Assembly (NCBI RefSeq): GCF_020782875.1 | Contig: NZ_JAJGBN010000004.1 | Coordinates: 124,001 to 188,000 of the forward strand | Direction of reading: 5' to 3' | Source: Allomuricauda sp. M10 | GTDB taxonomy: Bacteria; Bacteroidota; Bacteroidia; Flavobacteriales; Flavobacteriaceae | Length of the DNA: 64,000 bases | Shown: positions 25,679-36,370 of the stretch, in pieces | Position numbering within the stretch: position 1 is the first letter of the stretch | Layout of the letters: each line of letters begins with the position of its first letter | Translations under genes and position numbers: made by a program | The notes under the pieces: generated by a model | What the model was told of the DNA's origin: nothing | The model's database searches: none | What the model saw: only the letters and a program-made list of their open reading frames with translations

Positions 25679-28456
25679 ATGACGGCCATTACCAACGTTG
25701 ATCCCAAGCACAATATCATCATTAAAGGTGCCAAGTTGCACAATCTCAAAAATATAGATGTGGTGATACCCAGGAACAAACTGGTGGTTATCACTGGATT
25801 ATCGGGCTCCGGTAAATCAAGTTTGGCCTTTGATACGCTTTATGCCGAAGGGCAAAGGCGTTATGTGGAAAGCCTTTCTTCCTACGCCAGACAGTTTTTG
25901 GGGAAGCTGGACAAACCGAAAGTGGATTATATAAAAGGTATAGCCCCGGCCATCGCCATAGAACAAAAGGTGAACTCTACCAACCCCAGATCTACGGTTG
26001 GCACCACTACCGAGATATACGATTACCTTAAATTATTATATGCCCGCATCGGGAAGACCATCTCTCCCATTTCGGGGAAAGAGGTGAAAAAACATTCCGT
26101 AAGTGATGTGATGGACTATGTTAAAGGTATAAAGGACGAAACCAAGCTCCTTTTATTGGCTCCGATCACTATTAAAGAAGAACGAGACCCCATCAAATCG
26201 CTTGAGTTGTTTTCCAAACAAGGATATGCCCGTATTAAATATAATGGTAATGTTATCCGAATAGACCAGGCACCAAAAGATATAGGACGGGAGTTCGACC
26301 TTGTGGTGGATCGTATTATTGTTAAGGATGATGAGGATTTTCTGAACCGATTGGCCAATGCGGTGGACAATGCCTTCTTCGAAGGAAAAGGGGAATGTGC
26401 CATTGAGAACCTGGAAAATGGGGAGACCCGCACATTTAGCAATCAGTTTGAATTGGATGGCATCAAATTCCTGGAGCCTAATGTTCACCTGTTCAGTTTC
26501 AACAACCCTTATGGTGCCTGTCCCAAATGCGAAGGGTACGGTGATGTGATTGGAATCGATGAAGATTTGGTCATTCCCGATACTTCATTATCCATATATG
26601 AAAATGCTGTTTTTCCATGGCGAGGTGAAAGCATGGGTTGGTACCGAGACCAATTGGTCAACTCCGCTTACAAATTCGATTTTCCTATTCATAAACCTTG
26701 GTTTGAACTTTCCGAAGAACAAAAACAATTGGTTTGGGAAGGCAACCCGTATTTTATAGGTATCCATAAGTTCTTTGAACAATTGGAAGAAAAGAGTTAT
26801 AAAATTCAAAATCGGGTGATGTTGTCCCGGTATCGAGGTAAAACCAAGTGTACCGTCTGCAAAGGCAAGAGACTACGTGTTGAGGCCAATTATGTTAAGG
26901 TCGGTGGTAAATCCTTATCGGAATTAATAGAACTGCCCATCCGAAAACTGTTTCCTTTCTTTGAAGATTTGCAACTGTCCGAACATGATACGGCCATAGC
27001 AAACAGGCTCTTGAAGGAAATCACCACACGGTTGGACTTTTTGGATAAAGTGGGACTCAGCTATCTCACCCTTAACAGAAAATCCAACACGCTTTCCGGT
27101 GGGGAAAGTCAGCGTATCAACTTGGCTACAAGTTTGGGCAGTAGTTTGGTGGGCTCCATGTATATTTTGGATGAACCCAGTATTGGTCTGCATCCCAAGG
27201 ACACCGAAAATCTGATTGAAGTACTAAAATCCCTTCGCAACCTGGGCAATACCGTTATTGTGGTGGAACATGACGAGGACATTATGAAAGCTGCTGATGA
27301 AATCATCGATATTGGCCCTGAAGCGGGTACCTTGGGTGGTCGTGTAATGGCTACCGGCACTATGGAAGCCATCTTAAAGTCTGATTCCCTTACTGCATCC
27401 TATCTCAATGGCACCATGGAAATTTCAGTTCCGAAGGAACGAAGAAATTCCAAACACTACATACAAATAAAAGGTGCACGGGAGAACAATCTTAAGAATA
27501 TTGATGTCACTTTTCCGCTGAACATGTTGACCGTAATCACTGGTGTATCAGGAAGCGGCAAGAGCACCTTGGTCAAAAAAATACTGTACCCCTCCATTTT
27601 AAAGGAAGTTGGCGGGTATGGCGAAAAAGCAGGCCAGTTCACCAGTATGGAGGGCAAATATGTCCACATCAAGCATGTGGAATTTGTGGACCAGAACCCC
27701 ATTGGACGTTCATCCCGTTCCAATCCGGTTACCTATATAAAAGCCTATGACGACATTAGAAGTTTGTTCGCTAACCAAAAATTGAGCAAACTGCGTGGGT
27801 ATCAGGCCAAGCATTTCTCCTTTAATGTGGATGGTGGCCGATGCGAAAAATGCAAAGGTGAAGGCGAAATTACTGTGGAAATGCAGTTTATGGCCGATGT
27901 GCATTTGGAATGTGATGTATGTAACGGCAAACGATTCAAAAAAGATATACTTGAAGTTCAGTTTGAAGGCAAAAACATCGATGACATCCTGAACCTGACC
28001 ATTGATGATGCCATAATACATTTTCAATCCAACAAACAGGACAAGATAGTAGCCAAGTTACAGCCCTTGCAAGATGTGGGGTTGGGTTATGTTACCTTGG
28101 GGCAGTCCTCCTCTACCCTTTCTGGTGGTGAGGCCCAGCGTATTAAGCTGGCTTCTTTCTTGGTTAAAGGCCATACCAAAGAAAAGGCCTTGTTCATCTT
28201 TGATGAACCTACCACGGGGTTGCATTTTCACGATATTAAAAAACTGCTCAAATCGTTCGACGAGCTGATTGACAAAGGACACTCCATCATTGTGATCGAG
28301 CATAACATTGAACTCATCAAATGTGCGGATTATATCATCGACCTGGGTCCTGAAGGAGGAGAGTTGGGCGGACAATTGATGGCCGAAGGAACTCCAGAGG
28401 AAGTGATCCAAAACAAGAAATCCTTCACTGCAAAATATCTTAAAGATAAGATATAA
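25679..28456 (+). CDS. uvrA: Excinuclease ABC subunit A
   Basis: The damage-recognition ATPase of nucleotide excision repair, 925 residues, a normal length. Two ABC modules are seen: Walker [10 protein letters not shown] near residue 41 and G-V-S-G-S-G-K-S-T in the second half, with signatures L-S-G-G-E-S-Q-R and L-S-G-G-E-A-Q-R and Walker B I-L-D-E-P-S / I-F-D-E-P-T. Zinc-module CxxC pairs are present (C-P-K-C, C-T-V-C, C-E-K-C, C-D-V-C). Transcribed alone, divergent from the ECF sigma factor. Confidence 0.98.
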   Translation: MTAITNVDPKHNIIIKGAKLHNLKNIDVVIPRNKLVVITGLSGSGKSSLAFDTLYAEGQRRYVESLSSYARQFLGKLDKPKVDYIKGIAPAIAIEQKVNSTNPRSTVGTTTEIYDYLKLLYARIGKTISPISGKEVKKHSVSDVMDYVKGIKDETKLLLLAPITIKEERDPIKSLELFSKQGYARIKYNGNVIRIDQAPKDIGREFDLVVDRIIVKDDEDFLNRLANAVDNAFFEGKGECAIENLENGETRTFSNQFELDGIKFLEPNVHLFSFNNPYGACPKCEGYGDVIGIDEDLVIPDTSLSIYENAVFPWRGESMGWYRDQLVNSAYKFDFPIHKPWFELSEEQKQLVWEGNPYFIGIHKFFEQLEEKSYKIQNRVMLSRYRGKTKCTVCKGKRLRVEANYVKVGGKSLSELIELPIRKLFPFFEDLQLSEHDTAIANRLLKEITTRLDFLDKVGLSYLTLNRKSNTLSGGESQRINLATSLGSSLVGSMYILDEPSIGLHPKDTENLIEVLKSLRNLGNTVIVVEHDEDIMKAADEIIDIGPEAGTLGGRVMATGTMEAILKSDSLTASYLNGTMEISVPKERRNSKHYIQIKGARENNLKNIDVTFPLNMLTVITGVSGSGKSTLVKKILYPSILKEVGGYGEKAGQFTSMEGKYVHIKHVEFVDQNPIGRSSRSNPVTYIKAYDDIRSLFANQKLSKLRGYQAKHFSFNVDGGRCEKCKGEGEITVEMQFMADVHLECDVCNGKRFKKDILEVQFEGKNIDDILNLTIDDAIIHFQSNKQDKIVAKLQPLQDVGLGYVTLGQSSSTLSGGEAQRIKLASFLVKGHTKEKALFIFDEPTTGLHFHDIKKLLKSFDELIDKGHSIIVIEHNIELIKCADYIIDLGPEGGELGGQLMAEGTPEEVIQNKKSFTAKYLKDKI

Positions 28457-28571
28457 AGTTTTATTTATTTGATATTCAGTTATTTATAAATCATTGTAAA
28501 TTTTTGGCACGCTGATTGTTATTACAAGGGTGGATGCAAATAGTTGTATCTAGAACGTAAAACCTTGTAGT

Positions 28572-29738
28572 ATGAAAAAGTTAGTACTCTTAATAGCAGC
28601 AGTTGCTCTTGGGTTACCGAACATCCAGGCCGCAACATTAGAAAATACAGTTAGCACCAGTACCATCCGTGGATATGGAAACTCCTTCATCTTTGTTGAA
28701 GATGGGGTTACTTTTTCAGTGTATCCTGATGGTGAGTTCGACTTCTATATGGACAGTCGGGTGAATGTAGGCATCGGTGCCCAAATCGGAAACGTTGGGA
28801 TTACTTTCAACTCCGGTTACGACTATAACCCCTATGTACAGTATGATGATTACGGTGCCGTGATCCAAGTGGAGAACATCCCTGTATTCTATGATTATTA
28901 TGGTAGAGTTTCACAAATTGGTAGCGTAGACATTTGGTACAATAACGGTAGGGTACGTAGAATCGGTGGTCTACATGTGTATTACAATGGTGGCGTATTT
29001 AGCCACTATACCGGATACATCAACGTTTACAACAGATATTATGTGTACAGACCTTTCCATGGGTATTTTGCTAGACCTGCCATCGGATTCTGTAACGTAT
29101 ATACCTCTCCTTACAGAAGGTACTATAGCCCAGTGCGATATACTTACTATGCACCTTACAGGTACAACACCCGTAGAGCTTATGCTTCAGTAGGTAAGGT
29201 ATACCGTAACGACAACCACTATAGAAGGGACAATATCTATAGAAATGATAAAAGGGTGACAGTACGTGATAACAGCATCCGTAGAAGTGGGGATAACGGT
29301 AGAAGCAACAAGTATGTAGATCAAAATTCCTATAGAAAAGGCGATGCCGTGACCCGTTCCAACAATACTGTGAAAAGACAGGCAACAACTTCTAGAACTG
29401 TAAAGAACAGCGATTACAGAAGAGCTGATAATGGGTCTAGGAGCAGCAGGGAGATTTCTCAGAAAAGTGTGTCACGCACGCCCAACAGCAAGAGTGTGAC
29501 CGAGAGAACGGTTCGTACCACTCCAGATAGTAGGACGGTGACCCGTACCACTAAAAGTACCTACCAAAAACCTGAAGCCAGGGGAAATTCAAGTAGGACC
29601 ACAGTGAGCAGGGGTAACGATACCCAGAGAACGGTTGCCAGAAGTTCTAACGGAAATGGAAACCGCAGTTCTAATGCTGTAACAAAGAAAGGTAGCTCTA
29701 GAGCTTCTACTACCAGAAGTTCCAGACACAACGAATAA
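28572..29738 (+). CDS. Exported, strongly basic Tyr/Arg-rich protein of unknown function
   Basis: A 388-residue protein with a signal peptide (cleavage near residue 20, Q-A-A). Residues about 30-165 form a Gly/Tyr-rich, strand-forming domain with paired Y-D-Y/Y-N-N-G repeats. From about 170 to the end the protein is low-complexity and very basic, first Tyr/Arg-rich, then Arg/Ser/Thr-rich (R-T-V-x-R-T-T repeats). Such a tail could bind nucleic acid or acidic polysaccharide outside the cell; this is inference. I recall flavobacterial proteins of similar make-up but no name. It is followed by a strong terminator. Confidence 0.85.
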   Translation: MKKLVLLIAAVALGLPNIQAATLENTVSTSTIRGYGNSFIFVEDGVTFSVYPDGEFDFYMDSRVNVGIGAQIGNVGITFNSGYDYNPYVQYDDYGAVIQVENIPVFYDYYGRVSQIGSVDIWYNNGRVRRIGGLHVYYNGGVFSHYTGYINVYNRYYVYRPFHGYFARPAIGFCNVYTSPYRRYYSPVRYTYYAPYRYNTRRAYASVGKVYRNDNHYRRDNIYRNDKRVTVRDNSIRRSGDNGRSNKYVDQNSYRKGDAVTRSNNTVKRQATTSRTVKNSDYRRADNGSRSSREISQKSVSRTPNSKSVTERTVRTTPDSRTVTRTTKSTYQKPEARGNSSRTTVSRGNDTQRTVARSSNGNGNRSSNAVTKKGSSRASTTRSSRHNE

Positions 29739-29766
29739 AAGAGAGTTTTTAGGTTGGTTAGTTGTT

Positions 29767-29808
29767 TACCCCGTGGTTGGATTTATCCGCTACGGGGTAT
29801 TTTTTTTC
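29767..29808. terminator. Bidirectional terminator between convergent genes
   Basis: TACCCCGT (29767-29774) pairs with ACGGGGTA (29792-29799), 17-nt loop, then eight T residues. The right arm contains the stop codon of the minus-strand flippase gene (29790-29792), and the T-tract encodes its terminal lysines, so the terminator overlaps coding sequence. Confidence 0.75.
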
Positions 29809-31250
29809 AACCATTTGGATAGCATACCGGTAACATCCTCTGAAATATTAAACCGATAAAGAATGCCAACGTACATGAGGGTAATCAAGGTAGATTTCAA
29901 TAGAATATTGATGATAGGATGAAAAGGAAATTGCACCAAGTTGAACAACACGGTCAACAAAATCAATGTCGCCAGCACCTTAAAAGTAGCTTGTGTAAAA
30001 GGCAAAATGCCAAATTTCATTTTTACAAAAACCAATTTGACAATATTGAAAATCAAAATAGAAACAAAACTGGCCAATGCTGCACCTTCCAATCCCAATT
30101 TGGGAATAAGTATATAATTGAGCACAATGGTAAGGATGGCCAACCCTACCCCGAATACCAAAACCGTTCTATAATATTGGGAATTGAAAAGAATGGAATT
30201 GTTGTTCCCTAAAATTGAATCCATCACTTTGGCCAAGCCAATCAAGAAAACAATCGTAAAACCGCTCCTATAATTTTCAGGGATCATTAAGTATAGGTCA
30301 TTCAGGTTCAAAATGATCAAAACGAACAAAATCCCAGAAGCAATAAAAAGCGTCAATGAACTTCTTTGGTACAATTTCTTTAATCCATCAGAATCGCCCA
30401 AATTCAATAACTCGGCAGTCAACGGATAGGTAATCTGGTGCATGGCCCTTGAGGGCACAATGATCACTGTTGCAATGTAAACGGCTACCCCATAATAGGC
30501 CACATTCTCAATATTGACAAACTGGTTGAGCATAACCTTGTCAATTTCAAGTAAAATCAAAGCAGCAGATCCTCCTAAAATGATCAAAAAAGAATAGGAA
30601 AGGATTTCTCTGGTACCCGCTGGAAAATTAAAGTTAAGCCTTGGGTACCGTAAATAAAATGCGTAGATCTTAATGATTATGGTTCTCAACAAATACAGAC
30701 CGACCAAGGATTTGAAAAACAAATCAAGGGATATCACTTCGAAATAATACAGCAGCAACAATATGGAAACCCCTACCCTTGCAAACACCTCCTTCATGAA
30801 ATTGCCAAAAACCGACTTCATAAGTACCTTGCACCAAGCGTTGAACACTTCAAAATAAGCCATGGCCAATCCAACAAAATACACATACCATAAATAGTGT
30901 TTTACAATTGGATTGACTTGTGAAACATAATCACCCAGTGGATCATACCAAAACAATCCAACCAGTGCCACGGGAACAATACCCAGTAGCGGGACCAAAA
31001 GCATAAGGGTAAGGAACCCATCTTTTTGATCATCCGAATAAAAGCTGTAATATTTGACCAAGGTATTGTGTATGCCGAAGGCCATCAAAGGCATGAGAAT
31101 GGCGCCGGAAGCCAAAATAAAGGTAACGAGTCCATAATATTCGGCAGGCAATATTTTAGTGTATAGAAAGAGAGTGTTCACGGCTCCAAAAATGAAACCC
31201 AAATACGTAACCACTACATTTTGTACCGATTGCTTTAGAACAACTCCCAT
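29790..31250 (-). CDS. Polysaccharide biosynthesis protein, Wzx/MATE-type flippase
   Basis: A 486-residue integral membrane protein with about 14 hydrophobic segments, typical of lipid-linked oligosaccharide flippases (PF01943/PF13440 type). The N-terminus Q-S-V-Q-N-V-V-V-T-Y-L-G-F-I-F-G-A-V-N-T-L is characteristic. Expected to move undecaprenyl-linked glycan units across the inner membrane. Its ATG overlaps the stop of the upstream glycosyltransferase by one base (TAATG), and the cluster continues upstream with YfhO and DUF4834. Confidence 0.93.
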   Translation of the reverse strand: MGVVLKQSVQNVVVTYLGFIFGAVNTLFLYTKILPAEYYGLVTFILASGAILMPLMAFGIHNTLVKYYSFYSDDQKDGFLTLMLLVPLLGIVPVALVGLFWYDPLGDYVSQVNPIVKHYLWYVYFVGLAMAYFEVFNAWCKVLMKSVFGNFMKEVFARVGVSILLLLYYFEVISLDLFFKSLVGLYLLRTIIIKIYAFYLRYPRLNFNFPAGTREILSYSFLIILGGSAALILLEIDKVMLNQFVNIENVAYYGVAVYIATVIIVPSRAMHQITYPLTAELLNLGDSDGLKKLYQRSSLTLFIASGILFVLIILNLNDLYLMIPENYRSGFTIVFLIGLAKVMDSILGNNNSILFNSQYYRTVLVFGVGLAILTIVLNYILIPKLGLEGAALASFVSILIFNIVKLVFVKMKFGILPFTQATFKVLATLILLTVLFNLVQFPFHPIINILLKSTLITLMYVGILYRFNISEDVTGMLSKWLKKNTP

Positions 31251-32518
31251 TAGATAAATTTTGCCAAGGATTCTGTAAGTGCCTTTCTGTGGAATTGTTC
31301 AACGTTCTTCGACTGACACTCTAATTTTCCTTTTTGGTATTGGTTGAACCAATCCAAAAGTACATTTTTTAACATGGCCACCTCCGAATGGTGTAGAAAC
31401 TTCCCTGCATTGGACTCCTCAACCATGTTACCTGCCTCCCATTCATTCGGACCAATGGCCAAAATAGGTCGTTTTGCATTCAAGTATTCGAATAATTTAC
31501 CGGGAATGATGCCCTTAGTTTCTTCGGAATCAATTTCCAACAATAGCAAAACCTGGGATGATTGCATGGTTCCAATCACTTGATCATGGGGTAAATATCC
31601 CAATTGCTGCACAAAAATATCCAAACCGAAGGATGCTAAACTTTCTTGGACTTCATCACTGATGACCCCGGCCAATTTGATTTTCAATACTTTTTGAAAG
31701 CTCTCGTTTTCGGAAACAAGCTCTTGAATGGCTTGCCATAGTCCCAATGGATTCCTACCAGTCAACAACGAACCCAAATGTGAAATGGTGAAATCTTGAT
31801 CCAATTCCCTTGGGGCAAGATGCTCATCAAACCCGTTGGTGATCACCTTTATGGGTTTTGGTGTGATGGCTTCAAACTCCCTCCGGGTGGTCTGACTGGT
31901 TACGATTATTTTATCGGCTGAAACCAATACTTTCTTTTCAAGGGATTCGTGTTTTTGGGCCACCCATGGTGTCAACCGTAATTTCTTATGATATCCGATG
32001 GATGTCCAAGGATCACGAAAATCAGCAATCCATTGTACATCATACTTCTTTTTCAAACCCAATCCGATCAAATGTAAACTGTGTGGAGGACCGGTGGTAA
32101 TGATGGTCTTTATGCCTTCATCGGCGATTACTTTTGCCAAAAAATGAATCGAAGGTTTCACCCAGCTTTTACGGGCATCCGGAATAAAAAAGTTTCCACG
32201 GATCCAAAGTAAAATGGTTTCAACCAAAGAAGGATTTTTATCCTGTATGATCCCTGAACTAATGGTCTTGGTTTTCCTTTTGGACAACAATCCCGCCCAG
32301 CCATAAGGTTCCTTGATCGGTTGCTTCAGGATTTTAATGTTAGAAGGTATCTCCTTTTCCAAATTAAGGTCAGTGATCGGATAACTTGGGTTTTCTGGCA
32401 CATAAACCACAGGCTCGTAACCGAAATCGGGCAAGTATTTTACAAATTTTAGCCACCGCTGTACCCCTGGTCCCCCGGCAGGAGGCCAATAGTATGCTAT
32501 GACCAAGATCTTTTGCAT
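31250..32518 (-). CDS. Family 4-type glycosyltransferase
   Basis: A 422-residue GT-B enzyme. The N-terminus I-L-V-I-A-Y-Y-W-P-P-A-G-G-P-G-V-Q-R-W is the acceptor-side motif of GT4-like enzymes in Bacteroidota, and the C-terminal half has F-E-Y-L-N-A-K-R-P-I-L-A-I-G with the nucleotide-sugar binding Glu. It overlaps both neighbours by one base, so translation is coupled with YfhO upstream and the flippase downstream. Sugar donor unknown. Confidence 0.92.
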   Translation of the reverse strand: MQKILVIAYYWPPAGGPGVQRWLKFVKYLPDFGYEPVVYVPENPSYPITDLNLEKEIPSNIKILKQPIKEPYGWAGLLSKRKTKTISSGIIQDKNPSLVETILLWIRGNFFIPDARKSWVKPSIHFLAKVIADEGIKTIITTGPPHSLHLIGLGLKKKYDVQWIADFRDPWTSIGYHKKLRLTPWVAQKHESLEKKVLVSADKIIVTSQTTRREFEAITPKPIKVITNGFDEHLAPRELDQDFTISHLGSLLTGRNPLGLWQAIQELVSENESFQKVLKIKLAGVISDEVQESLASFGLDIFVQQLGYLPHDQVIGTMQSSQVLLLLEIDSEETKGIIPGKLFEYLNAKRPILAIGPNEWEAGNMVEESNAGKFLHHSEVAMLKNVLLDWFNQYQKGKLECQSKNVEQFHRKALTESLAKFI

Positions 32519-34971
32519 TACGAATCCTCGGATTTTCTTCCAATTATCGAATATCCTGCTCCGCCTAATATGATCAAGCCGAGTAGAATGTTTGCGGCAA
32601 GAGCTATTTTACCACCTTTTTCAATTATTTGGGGTTCAAATTTAAATTCGATTTCATGGTTTCCAGCAGGGACTTTTATCCCACGAAGGGCATAATCCAC
32701 TTTAAAATGGGGTTCAGGTTTCCCATCAATATAGGCATCCCATCCTGATGGGTAGTACATCTCTGAAAATACCACGAATCCTTCGTTTGGATTGGAGGAT
32801 TTATATTTGAGATAATCCGGACGGTATGACACTAAACCTATACTTGCCAACGAATCCACCTCAAAACGAAGTTTGGTTTGCGTGGGATATGTTTTGGTAT
32901 TGATAACAGCCTGGTTTTTGGAATTGAAATCTTTTAATTTGGTAATTTCTTCATTTGCAGAGGATACCGGTAACAACTGCTCCACAAACCAAGCGTTTCC
33001 ATTGGCATCAGGATTAATGGCAGGGAAACTTTTTCCATCTTCATCCTTTTGGATGATGTACTTTACATTGAGCATGTTCAATACCTGTAAGTTGTTCTGG
33101 TACAGATGATACTCGAACAAATACTGCAAAGCACGGGGTTTAGCGGCATGGTAGCCTCCTATCGACATATGAAAATAGGACGTTCTGGAACCGTTTACAC
33201 CTTCCTCAGGATCAAAGACCCTAAAAATGGAATCATCCTGTTGGATCAATTGATTGATCTGACTTGCCTGAAATGGCTCGTTCACTTCTCTTTGACGAAC
33301 AAAATCATCTTCGTTCACATAACGGAGGTCAATCCCTACCAAATCGAACAGAATTAAGGCCGCCATGGCCAAAACCAATGTGTTCTTTCCAATTTTATCT
33401 TTGATGAAAAACCAAAGGGCAGCTGCCGCCAAGGTCACATAGACCAACGAACGAATGGTGTCGTTTATGTATACTGCCTCGCGATCGCGTTTGATCATGG
33501 TCATCACATCATCCCCAAAATAGCCGCGGTACATATCATCCCGTAATCCTTCAAAACTGAAAAATCCTTTGATAAGGAAGATGAAAACACCCAATCCCAA
33601 CGTGATAAAAAAGCTCCATTTTAAAGCGTTGAGTTTTTCTTTTTTGTCAACTGAAGCCTTAAAAAGTTCCCACAAGCCCAATATTCCCAATACAGGAAGA
33701 CAAAGCTCCAACACCACTTGAATGGAGGATACCGCCCTGAATTTGTTGTACAATGGGAAGTAATCGATCATGAAGTCCGTAAGCACGGAAAAGTTTCTAC
33801 CCCAAGAGAGCACCAAGGACATAATGGCCCCGATTAACAACCACCATTTTTTCTTTCCTTTCACCAAAATGATACCCAAAACAAACAAAAAGAAAACAAT
33901 GGCACCAATGTATGCCGGCCCAGCCACTATGGGCTGATCTCCCCAATACAAAGGCAATCCGCTTGAAAATTCCAGTGCCTTACTTGGGGGCAACCCCTGA
34001 TTGGTCAAGTATTCATATGCTTTGGAATCCTTGCCTAAATCCTCACCACCCGATCCACCAAATAATCTAGGGGAGAACAAATCCAAAGACTCGGCGATAC
34101 CATAGCTGTATTGGGTGATGTATTCCCTGTCCAATCCAGAAGTAATTTCTTTTGGACTCCCATCGGGATTTATAGTAAGCTCCGATTTACCACGAGTACT
34201 CCAATCGGCGTATTCCTTGGTTGCCATCAAACTAGTAGCATTGGTGGCAATGGAAAGGACCACGGCCAAAATCAAAATGCCAACGGAAATGAAAAAATGC
34301 TTCAGTTCCTTTTCCTTAATGGCGTAAACCAAATACACCAAGCCCATGACCACGACCAAAAGCATAAAATAATAGGTCATTTGGTAGTGGTTGGCGCTGA
34401 TTTCCAACGCCATGGCCAACGCCGTCAAAATAAAACCGAGAATGTATTTTTTTCTGAACACGAGAACAATTCCTCCCAAAACCATGGGAATGTATCCCAA
34501 AGCATGTGCCTTGGCATTATGTCCAACTCCTAAAATAATGATCAAATAGGTAGAAAAGCCGAAGGCGAGAGCTCCCAATGCCGCCAGCCTAAAATCTACT
34601 TTTAAGCAGAGCAATAAAATGTAAAAACTCAGTAAGTAAAGGAATAGGTAATCTGCAGGTCTTGGCAAAAATCGGATCACATGATCTAATTTCTTGATAT
34701 AATCGTTGGGATAATTGGCCCCCAACTGATAGGTGGGCATTCCACCAAAAGCACTATTGGTCCAATACGACTCTTCCCCAGTGGCCGCTTTGTAATCGTC
34801 CCTTTCCTTGGACATGCCCTTGTACCAGGCAATATCCGACTGGAAAATGGCCTTGCCCTGCAATACTGGATAAAAATAGACCAGTGATACAAGAACAAGC
34901 ATTCCGATTACACAAATATGGGTGATTAGGGCCTTTGGCGAGAGATTCATGGATAGGTTTTGAAAAGACAA
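32518..34971 (-). CDS. YfhO family membrane protein
   Basis: An 817-residue protein with about a dozen membrane segments and a C-terminal extracytoplasmic part. Conserved features include an N-terminal D-I-A-W-Y-K-G-M, and later the S-Y-F-H-M-S-I-G-G-Y and C-terminal Y-Y-P-S-G-W-D-A-Y-I-D-G-K motifs of YfhO. In Gram-positive bacteria YfhO is a GT-C-type enzyme that glycosylates lipoteichoic acid; in Bacteroidota the acceptor is unknown. Its operon with a glycosyltransferase and a flippase suggests glycan modification on the outer face of the inner membrane. Confidence 0.93.
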   Translation of the reverse strand: MSFQNLSMNLSPKALITHICVIGMLVLVSLVYFYPVLQGKAIFQSDIAWYKGMSKERDDYKAATGEESYWTNSAFGGMPTYQLGANYPNDYIKKLDHVIRFLPRPADYLFLYLLSFYILLLCLKVDFRLAALGALAFGFSTYLIIILGVGHNAKAHALGYIPMVLGGIVLVFRKKYILGFILTALAMALEISANHYQMTYYFMLLVVVMGLVYLVYAIKEKELKHFFISVGILILAVVLSIATNATSLMATKEYADWSTRGKSELTINPDGSPKEITSGLDREYITQYSYGIAESLDLFSPRLFGGSGGEDLGKDSKAYEYLTNQGLPPSKALEFSSGLPLYWGDQPIVAGPAYIGAIVFFLFVLGIILVKGKKKWWLLIGAIMSLVLSWGRNFSVLTDFMIDYFPLYNKFRAVSSIQVVLELCLPVLGILGLWELFKASVDKKEKLNALKWSFFITLGLGVFIFLIKGFFSFEGLRDDMYRGYFGDDVMTMIKRDREAVYINDTIRSLVYVTLAAAALWFFIKDKIGKNTLVLAMAALILFDLVGIDLRYVNEDDFVRQREVNEPFQASQINQLIQQDDSIFRVFDPEEGVNGSRTSYFHMSIGGYHAAKPRALQYLFEYHLYQNNLQVLNMLNVKYIIQKDEDGKSFPAINPDANGNAWFVEQLLPVSSANEEITKLKDFNSKNQAVINTKTYPTQTKLRFEVDSLASIGLVSYRPDYLKYKSSNPNEGFVVFSEMYYPSGWDAYIDGKPEPHFKVDYALRGIKVPAGNHEIEFKFEPQIIEKGGKIALAANILLGLIILGGAGYSIIGRKSEDS

Positions 34972-34974
34972 ATA

Positions 34975-35235
34975 TTAGTCAATTTCTTCAAAATCTATGT
35001 ATTCTCCAACTTTTTTTGACGGATTGGACCTTCTGGGAGGCTTCTGAAAAACGGAGGTCTCCCCTTCCCTTTCCTTAGTGTTGTCATACGCCTGATGGCC
35101 ACCAAATTGTTGACCAAACCGCTCACTGGTCTTCTTCACTGCATAATTAAGCAGTTTGGGAGCCAACCACGTCCAAAGCATTTTAAGGGCGTAGTATACT
35201 AATATGACAATTAAAATCGTTTGTAGTAAAACCAT
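34975..35235 (-). CDS. DUF4834-like small membrane protein
   Basis: An 86-residue protein with an N-terminal membrane segment (about 4-24) and a charged C-terminal part ending in Y-I-D-F-E-E-I-D. The N-terminal L-L-Q-T-I-L-I-V-I-L-V-Y-Y-A and K-P-P-R-R-S-N motif fits DUF4834 of Bacteroidota. It starts the minus-strand cluster, 3 nt before the YfhO gene. Function unknown. Confidence 0.82.
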   Translation of the reverse strand: MVLLQTILIVILVYYALKMLWTWLAPKLLNYAVKKTSERFGQQFGGHQAYDNTKEREGETSVFQKPPRRSNPSKKVGEYIDFEEID

Positions 35236-35321
35236 ATAACCTCAGTTATTGTATCAAAATTACACTGTTAGTAACGGAAAACGGTCAAACGTATCTTAAA
35301 ATAGTATTAAAACCCAGTTAT

Positions 35322-36305
35322 ATGGATCTTTCCATCCTTAAAAAATCCCTTTTTGTATTGATTCTGTTCCCTGCATTGTTGAGTGCGCAATATACAGACG
35401 TCATCAATTCCAATAGACCCGGAAGGGCGGTAAGCGCCTATGCAGTGGGCAAAAATGTGGCCCAAGTAGAAGTCGGACTGTTATACGAACAGCAAGATAA
35501 TGCCGACCTTAATTCGGATTCGAACATTTTCGGAACGGATTTCGCACTTCGGTATGGATTGTTGTTTGAGCAGTTGGAAATCAATTTGGAAGGATCTTTC
35601 ATCAAACAAAACATTTCATACCCTGATTATAATATTGAAGGTAAACTGACCAATTTCTCCAGAAATCGCTTAGGCTTGAAATATTTGGTCTATGATCCGT
35701 ATAAGAATCCCGAACGCAACAAGCCCAATTTGTATAGTTGGCGTGCCAATAATGTTTTTCAATGGAAAAATTTGATTCCGGCCGTTTCTGTTTATGCAGG
35801 AGCGAACTTTTTGTTTAACGACAATCCATTTTATCCAGGTGAACCTAGCCTTTCTTATCGGGGCGCCATTAATACCCAAAGTAGGTTGTCGCCAAGGTTT
35901 GTATTGATTTCGAATATTGCATACGATCGTATCGGGACCGATTTCCCGGAATGGCGTGCGGCATTGTCCCTTAGTCATGCTTTTAGAGATCCCCGTTGGA
36001 GTGTTTTCTTTGAAGGACAGGGAATTTCCAGTGACCGTTATTCCGATGTGATATTAAGAACCGGCGTGGCCCGTTTGATTAGTTCCAATTTTCAGGCGGA
36101 CATTCACATGGGTTCCGGTTTTAACAATTCCCCTTCCAAAGTATTCGTGGTCTTGGGCTTTTCGTACCGTTTAGACTTCCACAAAGACCAGCTAATCCCC
36201 ATCGACGACCAAAAAGCAGGTCAGAATGGTGCAATAAAGAAGAACGCCAATAAGAAAAACTCAAAAAAGAAGAAGGATAAAAACAAAGATGACATAGATT
36301 TCTAA
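35322..36305 (+). CDS. Outer-membrane beta-barrel protein, MetA-pathway transporter-like
   Basis: A 327-residue exported protein, signal peptide ending near residue 22 (L-S-A-Q). The N-terminal I-N-S-N-R-P-G-R-A and V-A-Q-V-E-V-G-L motifs resemble the 'phenol MetA degradation transporter' group (PF13557), a FadL/OmpG-like barrel. The last 35 residues are a Lys/Asn-rich low-complexity tail (K-K-N-A-N-K-K-N-S) ending in D-D-I-D-F. Substrate unknown. Divergent from the DUF4834 gene. Confidence 0.8.
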   Translation: MDLSILKKSLFVLILFPALLSAQYTDVINSNRPGRAVSAYAVGKNVAQVEVGLLYEQQDNADLNSDSNIFGTDFALRYGLLFEQLEINLEGSFIKQNISYPDYNIEGKLTNFSRNRLGLKYLVYDPYKNPERNKPNLYSWRANNVFQWKNLIPAVSVYAGANFLFNDNPFYPGEPSLSYRGAINTQSRLSPRFVLISNIAYDRIGTDFPEWRAALSLSHAFRDPRWSVFFEGQGISSDRYSDVILRTGVARLISSNFQADIHMGSGFNNSPSKVFVVLGFSYRLDFHKDQLIPIDDQKAGQNGAIKKNANKKNSKKKKDKNKDDIDF

Positions 36306-36370
36306 GTTTTGCCCTTATCATTTTTCTACTGTAGGTAATATTCCTAATATTGAAGATATAATTAGGATAC

